This document shows positions 44,430 through 53,869 of a DNA stretch of 64,000 bases, in pieces; the first letter of the stretch is position 1; the number at the start of each line of letters is the position of its first letter. Below the pieces are notes generated by a model. That model had not been told where the DNA came from, did no database searches, and saw nothing but the letters and a program-made list of their open reading frames with translations. The position numbers and the translations under genes are program-made. This DNA is from an uncultured Ectothiorhodospiraceae bacterium (GTDB lineage: Bacteria; Pseudomonadota; Gammaproteobacteria; UBA6429; Thiohalophilaceae), in assembly GCA_947258695.1 (NCBI GenBank), contig CAMYJG010000005.1, positions 1 through 64,000 of the forward strand, written 5' to 3'.

Positions 44430-45679
44430 GAAACTTCTCCACTAAAATAAAGTAGTTGTGCCTGTGTTTTTTTATGATCAACATCCAAACGTAATGCACG
44501 TAATTGTGTTTCTAACTCTATAATCTGCGCTCGCATTAACGAGCTAAAATCACCTCGCCCACTCTGGTATGAATATAAAGCCGCCTTGGTGTTTTCAATG
44601 GCCTTAGGAACCAATATGGTTTTATACTTTTGTAAGCGCAAAGAGAGTTTATTTACTTTTGCTATGTTTGATTGCCACATTTTATTTAATTCGCGCATAC
44701 GTTCTTGACGAGAAGACAAGGCACCGTTTAATCTAGATTTACTTGCGGCAACTTTTTTGTCCTGCTTATCTGCGGTAAATAAAGGTAAATCAAAAAGCAC
44801 CATTGCAGAGACAAAATCTGCTCTTTCCGTTCCGTTTATTGCTGCTTCACGTTTGCCGTAAGTTAAATCAAGCATCCAGGAAGGCTTATAACTTTGCTTA
44901 GCGAGTTCAACATTTTTTTCACTCGCCTTAATCATAGCCTGTTCCATTCCCATCAAAGGGTGAGTTTCAAGCCAGGTGTTGTCATTTTTGTTTATAGTAA
45001 ATAACGGTAATGTTTCATTAAGAGCAGTATTATAAAAATCATCACCCAGATACTTAGCCAGTTTTGCCCGGGTAATTTCAAGTTGAGTTTTAATTTTTAA
45101 TTCACGGTCATCTAGCATGCCTAGTTCAAGTTCAGAACGAATTACATCCTGTTGCTTTTGCCTGCCGGCGGCATATTGTTGTTTAGTCACTAAAACGAGT
45201 TTACTAAACAATCCCCGGTTCTTACTTACTACTCTTTCTGCATTTAGCCAGTAATAAAGTTCAAGCCAGGTTTGCCGCACATCCCGGATTACCTTGCGAC
45301 GCTGGTTTTCAGTCTTCGCTTTCTCAGCCGCAGACATACTAATGGCGCGTTGTGATTTTATTTCCAGGCTATTTCCCCGTGGAAACATTTGCTGAATACC
45401 CAGTTGTAGCTGGGTCATTGGCTCCTGGTTTCGCTTAAAGGTATCCGTTGGAAAATTCATCATTCCTAGCTTGATCCTCGGATCAGGCAAGGTATCTGCT
45501 GCTATCGACTGATCTCGATAGGCATCACTACGCGATTGGTATAGATTAATTAATGCATCACGTTCAAGCGCAGTTTCTACCGCATGCTCTATGGTTAATA
45601 ATTTTTCGGCATGAACAGTAAAACTACTAAGCAGCATGACACTTGTTATTAATTTAACTAACTTGGCAAAAGTCGCCAT
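44426..45679 (-). CDS. cusC: TolC-family outer-membrane efflux protein CusC-like
   Basis: 417 residues. Signal peptide (LITSVMLLSSFTVHAE), then TolC/OEP repeats with long coiled-coil helices (AVETALERDALINLYQSRSDAYRDQS; SELELGMLDDRELKIKTQLE). It forms the outer-membrane channel of the cusCBA system. There is no N-terminal lipobox. It is upstream of cusB and 86 bp downstream of the small Cys/His-rich gene. Confidence 0.88.
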   Translation of the reverse strand: MATFAKLVKLITSVMLLSSFTVHAEKLLTIEHAVETALERDALINLYQSRSDAYRDQSIAADTLPDPRIKLGMMNFPTDTFKRNQEPMTQLQLGIQQMFPRGNSLEIKSQRAISMSAAEKAKTENQRRKVIRDVRQTWLELYYWLNAERVVSKNRGLFSKLVLVTKQQYAAGRQKQQDVIRSELELGMLDDRELKIKTQLEITRAKLAKYLGDDFYNTALNETLPLFTINKNDNTWLETHPLMGMEQAMIKASEKNVELAKQSYKPSWMLDLTYGKREAAINGTERADFVSAMVLFDLPLFTADKQDKKVAASKSRLNGALSSRQERMRELNKMWQSNIAKVNKLSLRLQKYKTILVPKAIENTKAALYSYQSGRGDFSSLMRAQIIELETQLRALRLDVDHKKTQAQLLYFSGEVS

Positions 45680-45765
45680 GGGGTATTCCTCAAAAAATGT
45701 TCCGGTCGATAGTCGACCAATAACTAAACAATTAATAGCTTCGACAATTTCCGAAGCAATGAGGA

Positions 45766-46131
45766 TTAAACGCGGGGAGGTCTTAAGAGATTATTTTGTG
45801 ATATGCCACTTAACGTTAAATGGCTTGAATGAAAAACAGGTGGCTGAGAAAAAAAGTTCTTTTCAAAATTCTGGCTTGGTAAAATGCTTATGCTTAGCGC
45901 TTGCGGACAATCACTGCAATTTTGGCAATTATGTGCATCTAAACTTTGCTCGGCACAACAATCCTTTTCAACAAGCTGCTTGTCCATTGCATGCATACAA
46001 CCATTTTCAGCCTTTTCAGCTTGTTGCATGCTCATCTGCATTTGTGCACTTTCTACATTGGCACTGATCAACTGCACTGGTAACAGGGTAATCGCCATTA
46101 TAGTGAGGTATGTCAGTGCTTTTTTCTTCAT
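45766..46131 (-). CDS. small Cys/His/Met-rich secreted protein heading the cus operon
   Basis: About 121 residues from ATG 46131 (MKKKALTYLTI); the track start at 46167 adds a poor leader. Signal peptide (TIMAITLLPVQLISA), then a Met/Gln segment (QMQMSMQQ), a Cys/His cluster (CCAEQSLDAHNCQNCSDC) and the C-terminus LLRPPRV. The same layout (signal, metal-ligand cluster, RPPR end) is in the gene at 26054-26458. Not a named family to my knowledge. A role in copper binding is inferred. Confidence 0.6.
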   Translation of the reverse strand: MKKKALTYLTIMAITLLPVQLISANVESAQMQMSMQQAEKAENGCMHAMDKQLVEKDCCAEQSLDAHNCQNCSDCPQALSISILPSQNFEKNFFSQPPVFHSSHLTLSGISQNNLLRPPRV

Positions 46132-46430
46132 AGTTCTGAGCTTAATTGAATATTTAGCTGTCTGCAATGTTATAGTTTGACAAGATTTTAGTAAAAAGTT
46201 CTCTTATATCCAGCGTTTTCATTAATTTTTAAAACTTTTCTGCCTGCTATCAAAGCTGGCAGTTCATATCTATATGCCCTTGACCATTAAAAATCCGTGT
46301 AAGGACAGCTAATTCACGGGCCTTTGTTCACTCTAAAATTAGCTAAACAAGGTATGAATCTCCTCTAATTAACTGGTAAAATTGCCGATTCCCTTTTGTT
46401 AAAATAGCAAGATATATAAGGTTTTAAATA
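46132..46430. other. intergenic region between the cus operon and purE
   Basis: A divergent promoter region with no gene recognised. It holds an imperfect hairpin at 46240-46262 (CTGCC..GGCAG) and A/T-rich tracts. It should hold both promoters, but no strong -35/-10 pair or clear metal-regulator operator is seen. Confidence 0.4.
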
Positions 46431-46922
46431 ATGAAAAAGCCAATCGTCGGCGTAGTGATGGGCAGCAACAGTGACTGGAAAGTAATGAGCCAGGCCTGCG
46501 AAGTCCTTAAAGATTTTGGTGTTCCTTTTGAGTCAAAAGTTGTATCCGCTCATCGTACACCGGACTTGTTATTCGAATATGCAGAAACGGCCGCTGAGCG
46601 TGGAATCCAGGTGATTATCGCGGGTGCTGGTGGCGCTGCACATTTACCGGGTATGTTGGCTTCTAAAACTATTGTGCCTATTCTAGGTGTTCCAGTGACA
46701 TCACGGGCGCTAAAAGGGCTGGACTCTCTTTTATCGATAGCGCAAATGCCCAAGGGTATTCCTGTGGCCACTTTTGCCATCGGTGAGCCTGGCGCAGCCA
46801 ATGCAGGCTTATTTGCCGTGTCGATGTTGGCCAATATGGAAGAAAAATACGCGAAAAAGCTCAATACCTTCCGTAAAAAGCAGCGTACCAAAGTTCGCGC
46901 CATGAAACTGCCAAAAGTATGA
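46431..46922 (+). CDS. purE: N5-carboxyaminoimidazole ribonucleotide mutase
   Basis: Purine synthesis step converting N5-CAIR to CAIR. 163 residues. Signatures are [24 protein letters not shown] (active-site His) and [14 protein letters not shown]. Cytosolic octamer in the family. The stop overlaps the purK start by 4 bp (ATGA), so the two are translationally coupled. Confidence 0.96.
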   Translation: MKKPIVGVVMGSNSDWKVMSQACEVLKDFGVPFESKVVSAHRTPDLLFEYAETAAERGIQVIIAGAGGAAHLPGMLASKTIVPILGVPVTSRALKGLDSLLSIAQMPKGIPVATFAIGEPGAANAGLFAVSMLANMEEKYAKKLNTFRKKQRTKVRAMKLPKV

Positions 46923-48055
46923 AAATCCTGCCTGGCAGCACTCTAGGAATGCTCGGTGGCGGCCAGTTAGGCCGTATGTTTACCGTTGCTGCCCGCACCA
47001 TGGGCTATGAGGTCGTGGTGCTTGATCCAGATAAAGAGAGCCTAGCGGGTAAGTTAGCGACTACTCACTTACATGCAGATTATTCTGATCAAACCGCGCT
47101 CGATCAAATGGCAAAAAGCTGCGACGTGGTCACCACCGAATTTGAAAATGTCCCGGCCTCGATACTCGAAACACTCGCCAAAAACAGCCCGGTACGTCCG
47201 AGTGCGCAAGCCCTGAGCATCACCCAGGATCGCATCCACGAAAAATCGTTTTTAAAAGACAACGGCTTTCCGACCGCAGCTTTTGCCATTATCCACTCAC
47301 TCGAAGAGCTAAACGAACAGATTAGCTCTATCGGAGCGCCGGCAATCTTAAAAGTCTCCCGTTTTGGTTATGATGGCAAGGGGCAGTTCAGCATTAAAAA
47401 TGAAGCAGAAACTGAACAAGCCTGGCAAACCCTGCAAGGTGAAGCCTGTGTTTTAGAGCAACGTGTGCCGTTAGACATTGAACTATCCGTGGTACTTGCG
47501 CGTGGCTTTAATGGCGAAGTGGTCACCTACCCTGTTGCAGAAAATATTCATGAAGGCGGTATTCTTGATACCAGCGTGGTTCCGGCGCGCATTGATGCTG
47601 TTCTGGAAGGCAAGGTCATTTCAATGGCAAAAGACATTGCCAGCGCGTTGGATTACGTTGGTGTCATGGCCGTTGAGTTCTTTATTTCTGATGGCCAGTT
47701 ACTGGTTAATGAAATTGCACCACGACCTCATAATAGTGGTCATTACACCTTGGATGCCTGTGTCACCAACCAGTTTGAACAACAGGTACGTGCGGTATGT
47801 GGCTTGCCACTCGGTGATACCACGCTGTTATCACCGGTTGTGATGATTAATATGCTGGGTGATATCTGGCATGATGGAAAAGAGCCTAAATGGCACAAAC
47901 TGTTAGATCACTCTAACGTGAAACTCCATTTGTACGGTAAACGTGAAGCACGCCCTGGAAGAAAAATGGGACACTTTAACGTGCTCGCCAGTAATATAGA
48001 GGATGCCTTAAAGCTGGCTGAAAATATTAAACAGCAATTAAGTGAAGCAGAATAA
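46919..48055 (+). CDS. purK: 5-(carboxyamino)imidazole ribonucleotide synthase
   Basis: ATP-grasp enzyme making N5-CAIR from AIR, bicarbonate and ATP. 378 residues. The N-terminal [33 protein letters not shown] (ATP-grasp loop), [20 protein letters not shown] and [17 protein letters not shown] are diagnostic. Coupled to purE. Followed by a 95-bp terminal-inverted-repeat element. Confidence 0.96.
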   Translation: MKILPGSTLGMLGGGQLGRMFTVAARTMGYEVVVLDPDKESLAGKLATTHLHADYSDQTALDQMAKSCDVVTTEFENVPASILETLAKNSPVRPSAQALSITQDRIHEKSFLKDNGFPTAAFAIIHSLEELNEQISSIGAPAILKVSRFGYDGKGQFSIKNEAETEQAWQTLQGEACVLEQRVPLDIELSVVLARGFNGEVVTYPVAENIHEGGILDTSVVPARIDAVLEGKVISMAKDIASALDYVGVMAVEFFISDGQLLVNEIAPRPHNSGHYTLDACVTNQFEQQVRAVCGLPLGDTTLLSPVVMINMLGDIWHDGKEPKWHKLLDHSNVKLHLYGKREARPGRKMGHFNVLASNIEDALKLAENIKQQLSEAE

Positions 48056-48062
48056 AAAACAA

Positions 48063-48157
48063 GCTGTCATTGCGAGGAGGCACGACGAAGCAATCTCCTG
48101 CAAAATCATATTAACATTGAGATTGCCACGTTCACTTTGTTTACTCGCAATGACAGC
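48063..48157. repeat. 95-bp palindromic miniature element
   Basis: Terminal inverted repeats GCTGTCATTGCGAG and CTCGCAATGACAGC are a perfect 14-bp match. Inside, GCAATCTC (48090-48097) faces GAGATTGC (48119-48126). It resembles widespread CATTGCGAGG...GCAATCTC bacterial repeats. It lies between purK and the phosphatase gene. No coding content. Confidence 0.8.
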
Positions 48158-48191
48158 ATTCTCTAAATATTACTGAGTTTTCATATACAAG

Positions 48192-48809
48192 ATGCAACAA
48201 CCAGAAACCATTATTGATCTGATTCGCCACGGTGAACCTGAAGGTGGTCGCGCCTATCGCGGGCATTCTATTAATGATCCATTAACTGAAAATGGCTGGC
48301 AGCAAATGTGGGACGCAGTTGGTGAAGATGCACCCTGGGATCAAATCGTCACCTCGCCTCTAGAACGCTGCCAGGCGTTTGCCGAAGCATTAATGGATGT
48401 CTATAGCATTCCCTGTGAAACAGAAGATAACTTTAAGGAAGTAGGCTTTGGCAGCTGGGAAGGAAAAACCCCGGATGAAATCAAAGAAAAAAATTTGAAA
48501 GAATACCAGGATTTTTATAACGACCCGGTAAAATGCAGGCCGAAAGGATCTGAACCGTTAAAACAATTTATTAAGCGGGTAACAACGGCTTACGATAAAG
48601 TCATTGAAAAACATCAGGGCAAACATATATTAATCGTGGCACATGCCGGGGTAAATCGTGCCATTATTGCAAATGCACTACATGCAGCCCCGATTGGGCT
48701 TTATAGAATTAAGGTTAACAACGCAGGGATCTCAAGACTGAAGAATGATCAGCTAGGTAACCACCTGCTTTACCATAATGTGCAATTGGCCGATATGGCG
48801 GCAAAATAA
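48192..48809 (+). CDS. histidine phosphatase family protein
   Basis: 205 residues of the phosphoglycerate-mutase-like superfamily. The phospho-His is in IDLIRHGEPEGG (RHG motif), then TSPLERCQAFAEA, FGSWEG and IVAHAGVNRAII (second His). The layout fits CobC-like alpha-ribazole phosphatases, but no cobalamin genes are nearby, so the substrate is unknown. It is 25 bp ahead of a methyltransferase gene. Confidence 0.85.
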   Translation: MQQPETIIDLIRHGEPEGGRAYRGHSINDPLTENGWQQMWDAVGEDAPWDQIVTSPLERCQAFAEALMDVYSIPCETEDNFKEVGFGSWEGKTPDEIKEKNLKEYQDFYNDPVKCRPKGSEPLKQFIKRVTTAYDKVIEKHQGKHILIVAHAGVNRAIIANALHAAPIGLYRIKVNNAGISRLKNDQLGNHLLYHNVQLADMAAK

Positions 48810-48834
48810 AGATTAGCTAAATAAGAACGCAACG

Positions 48835-49419
48835 ATGTTAACCGATAAAGAAATTAAAAAACTACGCGAAGATATTGTTTTTAACGAAACCTTATCTGGT
48901 ATTCCTTTCGTGTTTCATAGCACCTGGGGCATTTTTTCACCGCGTAATATTGATGAAGGTACTTTAATGTTATTAAAGTATCTTGAAATCAAGGAGACTG
49001 ACGACTGTCTCGATTTAGGTTGTGGCTATGGCCCTATTGGTTTAACCATGGCAAAGCTTGCGCCTAAAGGGTCAACCACGCTGGTAGATAAAGATTTTAA
49101 GGCCGTTGAGTACAGTAATAAAAATGCTGAACTTAACCAGGTGAAAAATGCTGAAGCCTTGTTAAGCAATGGTTTTGATCAAATTAGTAAACGAAAATTT
49201 GATATCGTGGTTTCTAATATCCCGGCAAAAGTAGGCAATGAAATGTTAAGTTTATTTTTACATGATGCTTACCAACAAATGAAACCGGGTGGAAAAATTT
49301 ATGTCGTCACTATTACCGGTTTACGCAAATATATTAAACGTAATTTTGAAGAAGTTTTTGGTAATTATAAAAAACTTAAACAAGGTCCAAACTATACCGT
49401 TGCCATGGCAACAAAATAA
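48835..49419 (+). CDS. class I SAM-dependent methyltransferase, RsmC-like small domain
   Basis: 194 residues. SAM motif I is CLDLGCGYGPIGLTMA, then TLVDKDFKAVEYS. The post-catalytic motif reads VVSNIPAKVG, so it has NIPA instead of the NPP[F/Y] of N2-guanine or glutamine methyltransferases. That suggests a different acceptor. The fold and length match the MTS family. It probably forms an operon with the preceding phosphatase and the following UPF0114 gene. Confidence 0.8.
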   Translation: MLTDKEIKKLREDIVFNETLSGIPFVFHSTWGIFSPRNIDEGTLMLLKYLEIKETDDCLDLGCGYGPIGLTMAKLAPKGSTTLVDKDFKAVEYSNKNAELNQVKNAEALLSNGFDQISKRKFDIVVSNIPAKVGNEMLSLFLHDAYQQMKPGGKIYVVTITGLRKYIKRNFEEVFGNYKKLKQGPNYTVAMATK

Positions 49420-49452
49420 TTTTTATGCAATTTGAAATACAAGAGGTTCACA

Positions 49453-50004
49453 GTGAATAGCTTAGAAAATACGGTACGTGAAAAATCATTATCAGTTATG
49501 GGACAGATGATATTCTGGAGTAGGTGGTTACAGGCACCACTTTATCTGGGGCTTATCGTTGCTCAAGGTGTATACGTTTACCTGTTTATGGTTGAGCTAA
49601 CGCACCTGGTTACGGGTGCAGATGAGCTCGGGGAAACGGGCATCATGTTAATGGTGCTCGGCCTAATCGATGTAGTGATGATTGCAAACTTATTGATTAT
49701 GGTTATTATTGGTGGTTATGAAACGTTTGTTTCCCGGTTAAACCTTAAAGAACATCCTGATCAACCCGAGTGGTTATCACACGTTAATGCTGCCACCATG
49801 AAAATTAAATTGGCTATGGCTTTAATTGGTATTTCTTCAATTCATTTATTGAAAACATTTATCAATGCTGAAAATATGACTGAAGCAACTATGAAATGGC
49901 AGGTCATTATCCACATGGTCTTTATTATCTCGGCTATTGCTATGGCGTACACCGATCGCATAATGACTAAAACTCTCTTAGATGCACATGGTAAAGAGCA
50001 CTAA
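49453..50004 (+). CDS. UPF0114/TIGR00645 membrane protein (YqhA-like)
   Basis: About 183 residues with three to four helices (WLQAPLYLGLIVAQGVYVYL; GETGIMLMVLGLIDVVMIANLLIMVIIGGYETF; VIIHMVFIISAIAMAYT). The family signature SRWLQAPLYLGLIV is present. The GTG at 49453 with AGAGG is preferred over the TTG at 49432. Function unknown. A strong bidirectional terminator follows. Confidence 0.88.
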   Translation: MNSLENTVREKSLSVMGQMIFWSRWLQAPLYLGLIVAQGVYVYLFMVELTHLVTGADELGETGIMLMVLGLIDVVMIANLLIMVIIGGYETFVSRLNLKEHPDQPEWLSHVNAATMKIKLAMALIGISSIHLLKTFINAENMTEATMKWQVIIHMVFIISAIAMAYTDRIMTKTLLDAHGKEH

Positions 50005-50030
50005 TAAATTATTCCATCTAACAGATACAA

Positions 50031-50058
50031 AAAAAGCCCGGTTTACACCGGGCTTTTT
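50031..50058. terminator. bidirectional Rho-independent terminator
   Basis: AAAAAGCCCGGT and ACCGGGCTTTTTT form a GC-rich stem with a TTAC loop, with a U-tract on each strand. It separates the UPF0114 gene from the convergent SEL1 gene. Confidence 0.92.
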
Positions 50059-50079
50059 TATAAATTAAATACTTTTTTG

Positions 50080-50907
50080 TTACTTACAAATTGCATAATC
50101 GTTCTTTGTCTCCAATACAGCTAATGCCATTTCTGCCTGGACAAAACCATTAGCCGCTGATTTTTTCCACCAGCGAGAAGCTTCACAGGTCCGGCTGGAC
50201 ATACCGATACCATTAGCATACAAGGCACCTAAATTAAATTGCGCCACGGCATCGCCTCCGATGGCTGCCATACGCCACCATTTCAAGGCTTTTTCCAGGT
50301 CAGGCTTAATTGAACCCCGGCCCGATGCATAAACAATACCCAGGTTATACTGTGAATCTGTGTTGCCCGCGTTCGCCGCACGTTTCCACCAGGTAATGGC
50401 TTTGGCTATATCAGCCTTTACGCCGTTGCCCTGTGCATAAGCGACTGCCACGTTGTGTTGCGCAATATCAATGCCTGCGCTGGCTGCCTTTTTGTACCAG
50501 TGAAAAGAAACATTCTCGTTCTTAGCCACTCCCAGTCCAGCATCATACTGTGTCGCTAATAAATACTGCGCTTGTACATGCCCATTCTCTGCCAAAACAG
50601 CCAGCAAACGGGCAGAATAAGCGTAATCCTGGTTATCAAAAGCAATCTTTGCTTGAGAGAAATTGGCTTGCTGATACTGATAAGAATACCCGACTTCATG
50701 AGAATACGATGCTTTAAAACTCGCACCCGAGGCGAATATATTTTGTGATGCAAATAAGCTACTTAAGAAAAGCAAGACAAGAAATGCAAAATAATAGTCT
50801 CGATATAAGTTCGATTTTTTTAAGGTTTTAACCTTAGTTACTGCTCTATGTGTCTTTGGCACAGACATTGAGATTTCCCCCATATTGGAAGAATTCCATT
50901 TCAACAA
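50080..50907 (-). CDS. Sel1-repeat (TPR-like) protein
   Basis: 275 residues with a hydrophobic N-terminal segment (YYFAFLVLLFLSSLFASQ), then about five SEL1 repeats (AQYLLATQYDAGLGVAKNEN; AITWWKRAANAGNTDSQYNL; ALKWWRMAAIGGDAVAQFNL), probably an envelope scaffold. The first ATG or the one at residue 14 (MSVPKTHRAV) may be the true start. It is divergent from the next locus. Partner unknown. Confidence 0.8.
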   Translation of the reverse strand: MLKWNSSNMGEISMSVPKTHRAVTKVKTLKKSNLYRDYYFAFLVLLFLSSLFASQNIFASGASFKASYSHEVGYSYQYQQANFSQAKIAFDNQDYAYSARLLAVLAENGHVQAQYLLATQYDAGLGVAKNENVSFHWYKKAASAGIDIAQHNVAVAYAQGNGVKADIAKAITWWKRAANAGNTDSQYNLGIVYASGRGSIKPDLEKALKWWRMAAIGGDAVAQFNLGALYANGIGMSSRTCEASRWWKKSAANGFVQAEMALAVLETKNDYAICK

Positions 50908-51053
50908 ATCCTCTTCAGAGCCTTAAATTGCATCACTTAAGAATCGCTCTATTAAAATTATCGACCCGATGTCGGCAGTCTTTAACGAATTTATTTGCCT
51001 TTTAAAATCATAGAGTTAAAATGAATTATTCACCTTAAGAATTAATAAATAAT

Positions 51054-52505
51054 ATGACAAAATCTGACCCAGAAACAGTTGGTAACACTTCACTGCCACT
51101 TTGTGTGGATCTGGATGGCACCCTCATCCAAACCGACTCACTCTGGGAGTCTTGCCTTCGTTTAATTAGCCAGAAACCTTTTATGCTTTTGTTATTACCT
51201 TTCTGGTTACTCCTCGGCAAAGCCGGCTTCAAACAAAAAGTCAGCGAATATGCCGAATTAGCCGCTGATTCACTACCATACAATACGGCGTTATTAAAAT
51301 ACCTGACCCAGCAACGACTCCACAACCGTCACCTTGTTTTAGTCACCGCCGCTAACAAAAAAATTGCAGAATCCATAGCGGAGCACCTCAATATTTTCGA
51401 TGAGATCCTTGCCAGTGATGAATCTCATAATTTATCAGGAAAAAACAAAGCTAAGGTGTTAACAGACAAGTTTGGTGAGAAAGGATTTGTGTATGCCGGT
51501 AATGCGACGATTGATTTAGGCGTCTGGCAACATGCGGCTGCGGCTATTGTGGTAAATGCATCTCAAACAGTATTAACTAAAGCTAAGCAGATCTGTCCGG
51601 TCGAAGAAATTTTTACGGCGTCGCAATCACTATCATTAAAACTCATTTTAAGAGCGATACGTATTCACCAATGGGCAAAAAACATTCTGATTTTTACTGC
51701 GCTTATTCTTTCTCACAGTTGGTTTAATACTGAAGCACTCACTTCGATCATCTTTGCCTTTTTCTCATTTAGCTTTGCGGCTTCGTCAATTTATATCATC
51801 AATGACCTTATTGATCTTGAAGCTGACAGGAAGCATGCCACTAAGAAAAATCGCCCTCTTGCAGCAGGTCATTTATCAATACCACTGGCATTAATGATTG
51901 TCCCTGTTTTATTGTTGCTGTCTTTTGGATTAGCCAGTCAAATAAATGAAAATTTTATTTCTATTCTGATCATTTACCTCGTTCTGACTATCACTTATTC
52001 ATTGATACTCAAACCCATTGCATTACTCGATGTGATTACTTTAACCAGTTTGTACACTATTCGAATTATTGCGGGCGCTATTGCTATTGCTGTTCCTCTA
52101 TCATACTGGCTACTGGCATTTTCTATGTTTATATTTTTATCACTCGCGCTCATCAAACGTTTTTCAGAATTAAAGAACTTGTCGCAGCTCGGAGAAACAT
52201 CCGCCGCTTCGCGTGGCTATCATGTCAATGACTTACCCGCGGTGAGTTTGTTCGGTATCAGTAGCGGCTATATATCTACCCTTATTCTTGTATTATATAC
52301 ACATGATTTACAGGCGAGCACTTTATATACTCAGCCCGATTGGCTGTGGTTTGTTGCTATTGCCGTTCTCTACTGGATAAGTCGTATGTGGTTACTTGCC
52401 TTTCGTGGACAAATGAACGAAGACCCGGTGTTGTTTGCAATACACGACCGAACCAGTTATTTCGTCACTCTTTTTATTGCTATCAGTTTATTTTTAGCGT
52501 TGTAA
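51054..52505 (+). CDS. HAD phosphatase-UbiA prenyltransferase fusion (DPPR synthase + phosphatase type)
   Basis: 483 residues. The N-terminal HAD domain (about 1-190) has LCVDLDGTLIQTD (motif I), LVTAANKKIA (II) and YAGNATIDLGVW (a degenerate IV). The C-terminal UbiA domain has about eight to nine helices, with the DPPR-synthase signature NDLIDLEADRKHATKKNRPL and the KRFSEL motif. It is predicted to move 5-phosphoribose from PRPP to a polyprenyl phosphate, and the HAD domain to remove the 5-phosphate. First gene of the locus. Confidence 0.8.
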   Translation: MTKSDPETVGNTSLPLCVDLDGTLIQTDSLWESCLRLISQKPFMLLLLPFWLLLGKAGFKQKVSEYAELAADSLPYNTALLKYLTQQRLHNRHLVLVTAANKKIAESIAEHLNIFDEILASDESHNLSGKNKAKVLTDKFGEKGFVYAGNATIDLGVWQHAAAAIVVNASQTVLTKAKQICPVEEIFTASQSLSLKLILRAIRIHQWAKNILIFTALILSHSWFNTEALTSIIFAFFSFSFAASSIYIINDLIDLEADRKHATKKNRPLAAGHLSIPLALMIVPVLLLLSFGLASQINENFISILIIYLVLTITYSLILKPIALLDVITLTSLYTIRIIAGAIAIAVPLSYWLLAFSMFIFLSLALIKRFSELKNLSQLGETSAASRGYHVNDLPAVSLFGISSGYISTLILVLYTHDLQASTLYTQPDWLWFVAIAVLYWISRMWLLAFRGQMNEDPVLFAIHDRTSYFVTLFIAISLFLAL

Positions 52506-52511
52506 TTTTAA

Positions 52512-53831
52512 ATGAAAAATTATCAATCATGGGGATGTTACCCAAAAGTCGATAGTAATAAACAGGAGGTCTATCATGTTTATCCGGATTCATTTTCATT
52601 TCCAGAATCAGATAAAACAGATGCCGATGCCCCCTCTTTTTTAGCCTATGCACAGGGACGGAGTTACGGCGATGTATGCATGAATCAAGATGGAATCCTG
52701 CTCGACACTCAACACCTTGACCACTTCATCCAATATGATAAGGAAAAAGGTATCTTACGTTGTGAAGCCGGGGTGACCTTTGAAAATATTCTACAGCTTA
52801 TTATTCCACATAACTGGTTCTTACCGGTTACTCCGGGAACAAAATACATCAGCGTTGGTGGCGCGATTGCAAATGATGTACACGGAAAAAACCATCATAA
52901 AGCCGGTACATTTGGTCGCTACGTACAAAAACTTGAACTACTACGCTCTAATGGCGAGCGACTGATTTGTAGCCCCAGCGAAAATACCGAGTTATTTAAT
53001 GCCACGATTGGCGGACTTGGCTTAACCGGGCTGATTAACTGGGTTGAGTTTTCATTAAAAAAAATACCCGGCAACAAAATCGAACAGGAAACCCTGCGTT
53101 TTAATAATCTCAATGAATTTTTTAAATTATCCGATGATTCAGATAAAGACTGGGAATATACCGTTGCCTGGATAGACTGTCTTGCTAACGGTGATGATTT
53201 AGGTCGGGGATTGTTTATGCGCGGCAACCATTGTGAGTCAAAGAAAAAGTACAAATTCAAGAGTTCCAAGCTATCGGTTCCATTTAATGTCCCGGGCTTT
53301 TTGTTAAACAAATATACGGTTAATGCGTTTAACAATGTATATTTTAAAAGACCCGTTAAACAATACGCTAAAATAAATTTTGATCCGTTTTTCTACCCGC
53401 TTGATGCCATAGCGCATTGGAACAGGCTTTACGGTAAAAAAGGCTTTATGCAGTACCAATGTGTTATCCCAAAACAACACCGTGAAACAGCCATACATGA
53501 GATGTTATCCATTATATCTGCAAGTGGACAGGGATCATTTCTTAGCGTATTGAAAGAATTTGGCGATATAAAATCGCCAGGCTTACTTTCTTTTCCGCGC
53601 CAGGGAACCACCTTAGCATTAGATTTTCCAAATCGCGGTAAGAAAACATTAGAACTATTAGATAACCTGGATGCCATAACTCTAAAATATAATGGTTCAG
53701 TCTACCCGGCAAAAGATGCCCGCATGAGTCCACAGGCATTTGCCCAGTATTATCCAAACTGGAATGAATTTGAAAAATATATTGATCCGCACTTTTCATC
53801 AGATTTCAAACGTCGGGTAAGCGGAAAATAA
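52512..53831 (+). CDS. DprE1-like FAD-binding oxidoreductase (polyprenyl-phospho-ribose 2-oxidase)
   Basis: 439 residues with an N-terminal FAD-binding domain (AQGRSYGDVCMNQDG; PGTKYISVGGAIANDVHGKN then HHKAGTFG). The VHGKNHH/GTFG signature is that of DprE1. The catalytic Lys region VYPAKDARMSP is present. At the position of the mycobacterial BTZ-target Cys387 (WNVCVDFP) this protein has an Ala (TTLALDFP). It should oxidise the 2'-OH of polyprenyl-phospho-ribose. It is 6 bp after the UbiA fusion. Confidence 0.85.
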   Translation: MKNYQSWGCYPKVDSNKQEVYHVYPDSFSFPESDKTDADAPSFLAYAQGRSYGDVCMNQDGILLDTQHLDHFIQYDKEKGILRCEAGVTFENILQLIIPHNWFLPVTPGTKYISVGGAIANDVHGKNHHKAGTFGRYVQKLELLRSNGERLICSPSENTELFNATIGGLGLTGLINWVEFSLKKIPGNKIEQETLRFNNLNEFFKLSDDSDKDWEYTVAWIDCLANGDDLGRGLFMRGNHCESKKKYKFKSSKLSVPFNVPGFLLNKYTVNAFNNVYFKRPVKQYAKINFDPFFYPLDAIAHWNRLYGKKGFMQYQCVIPKQHRETAIHEMLSIISASGQGSFLSVLKEFGDIKSPGLLSFPRQGTTLALDFPNRGKKTLELLDNLDAITLKYNGSVYPAKDARMSPQAFAQYYPNWNEFEKYIDPHFSSDFKRRVSGK

Positions 53832-53869
53832 GTGAATAGTACTTTGAAGATGAATTCAGGAACAACACC

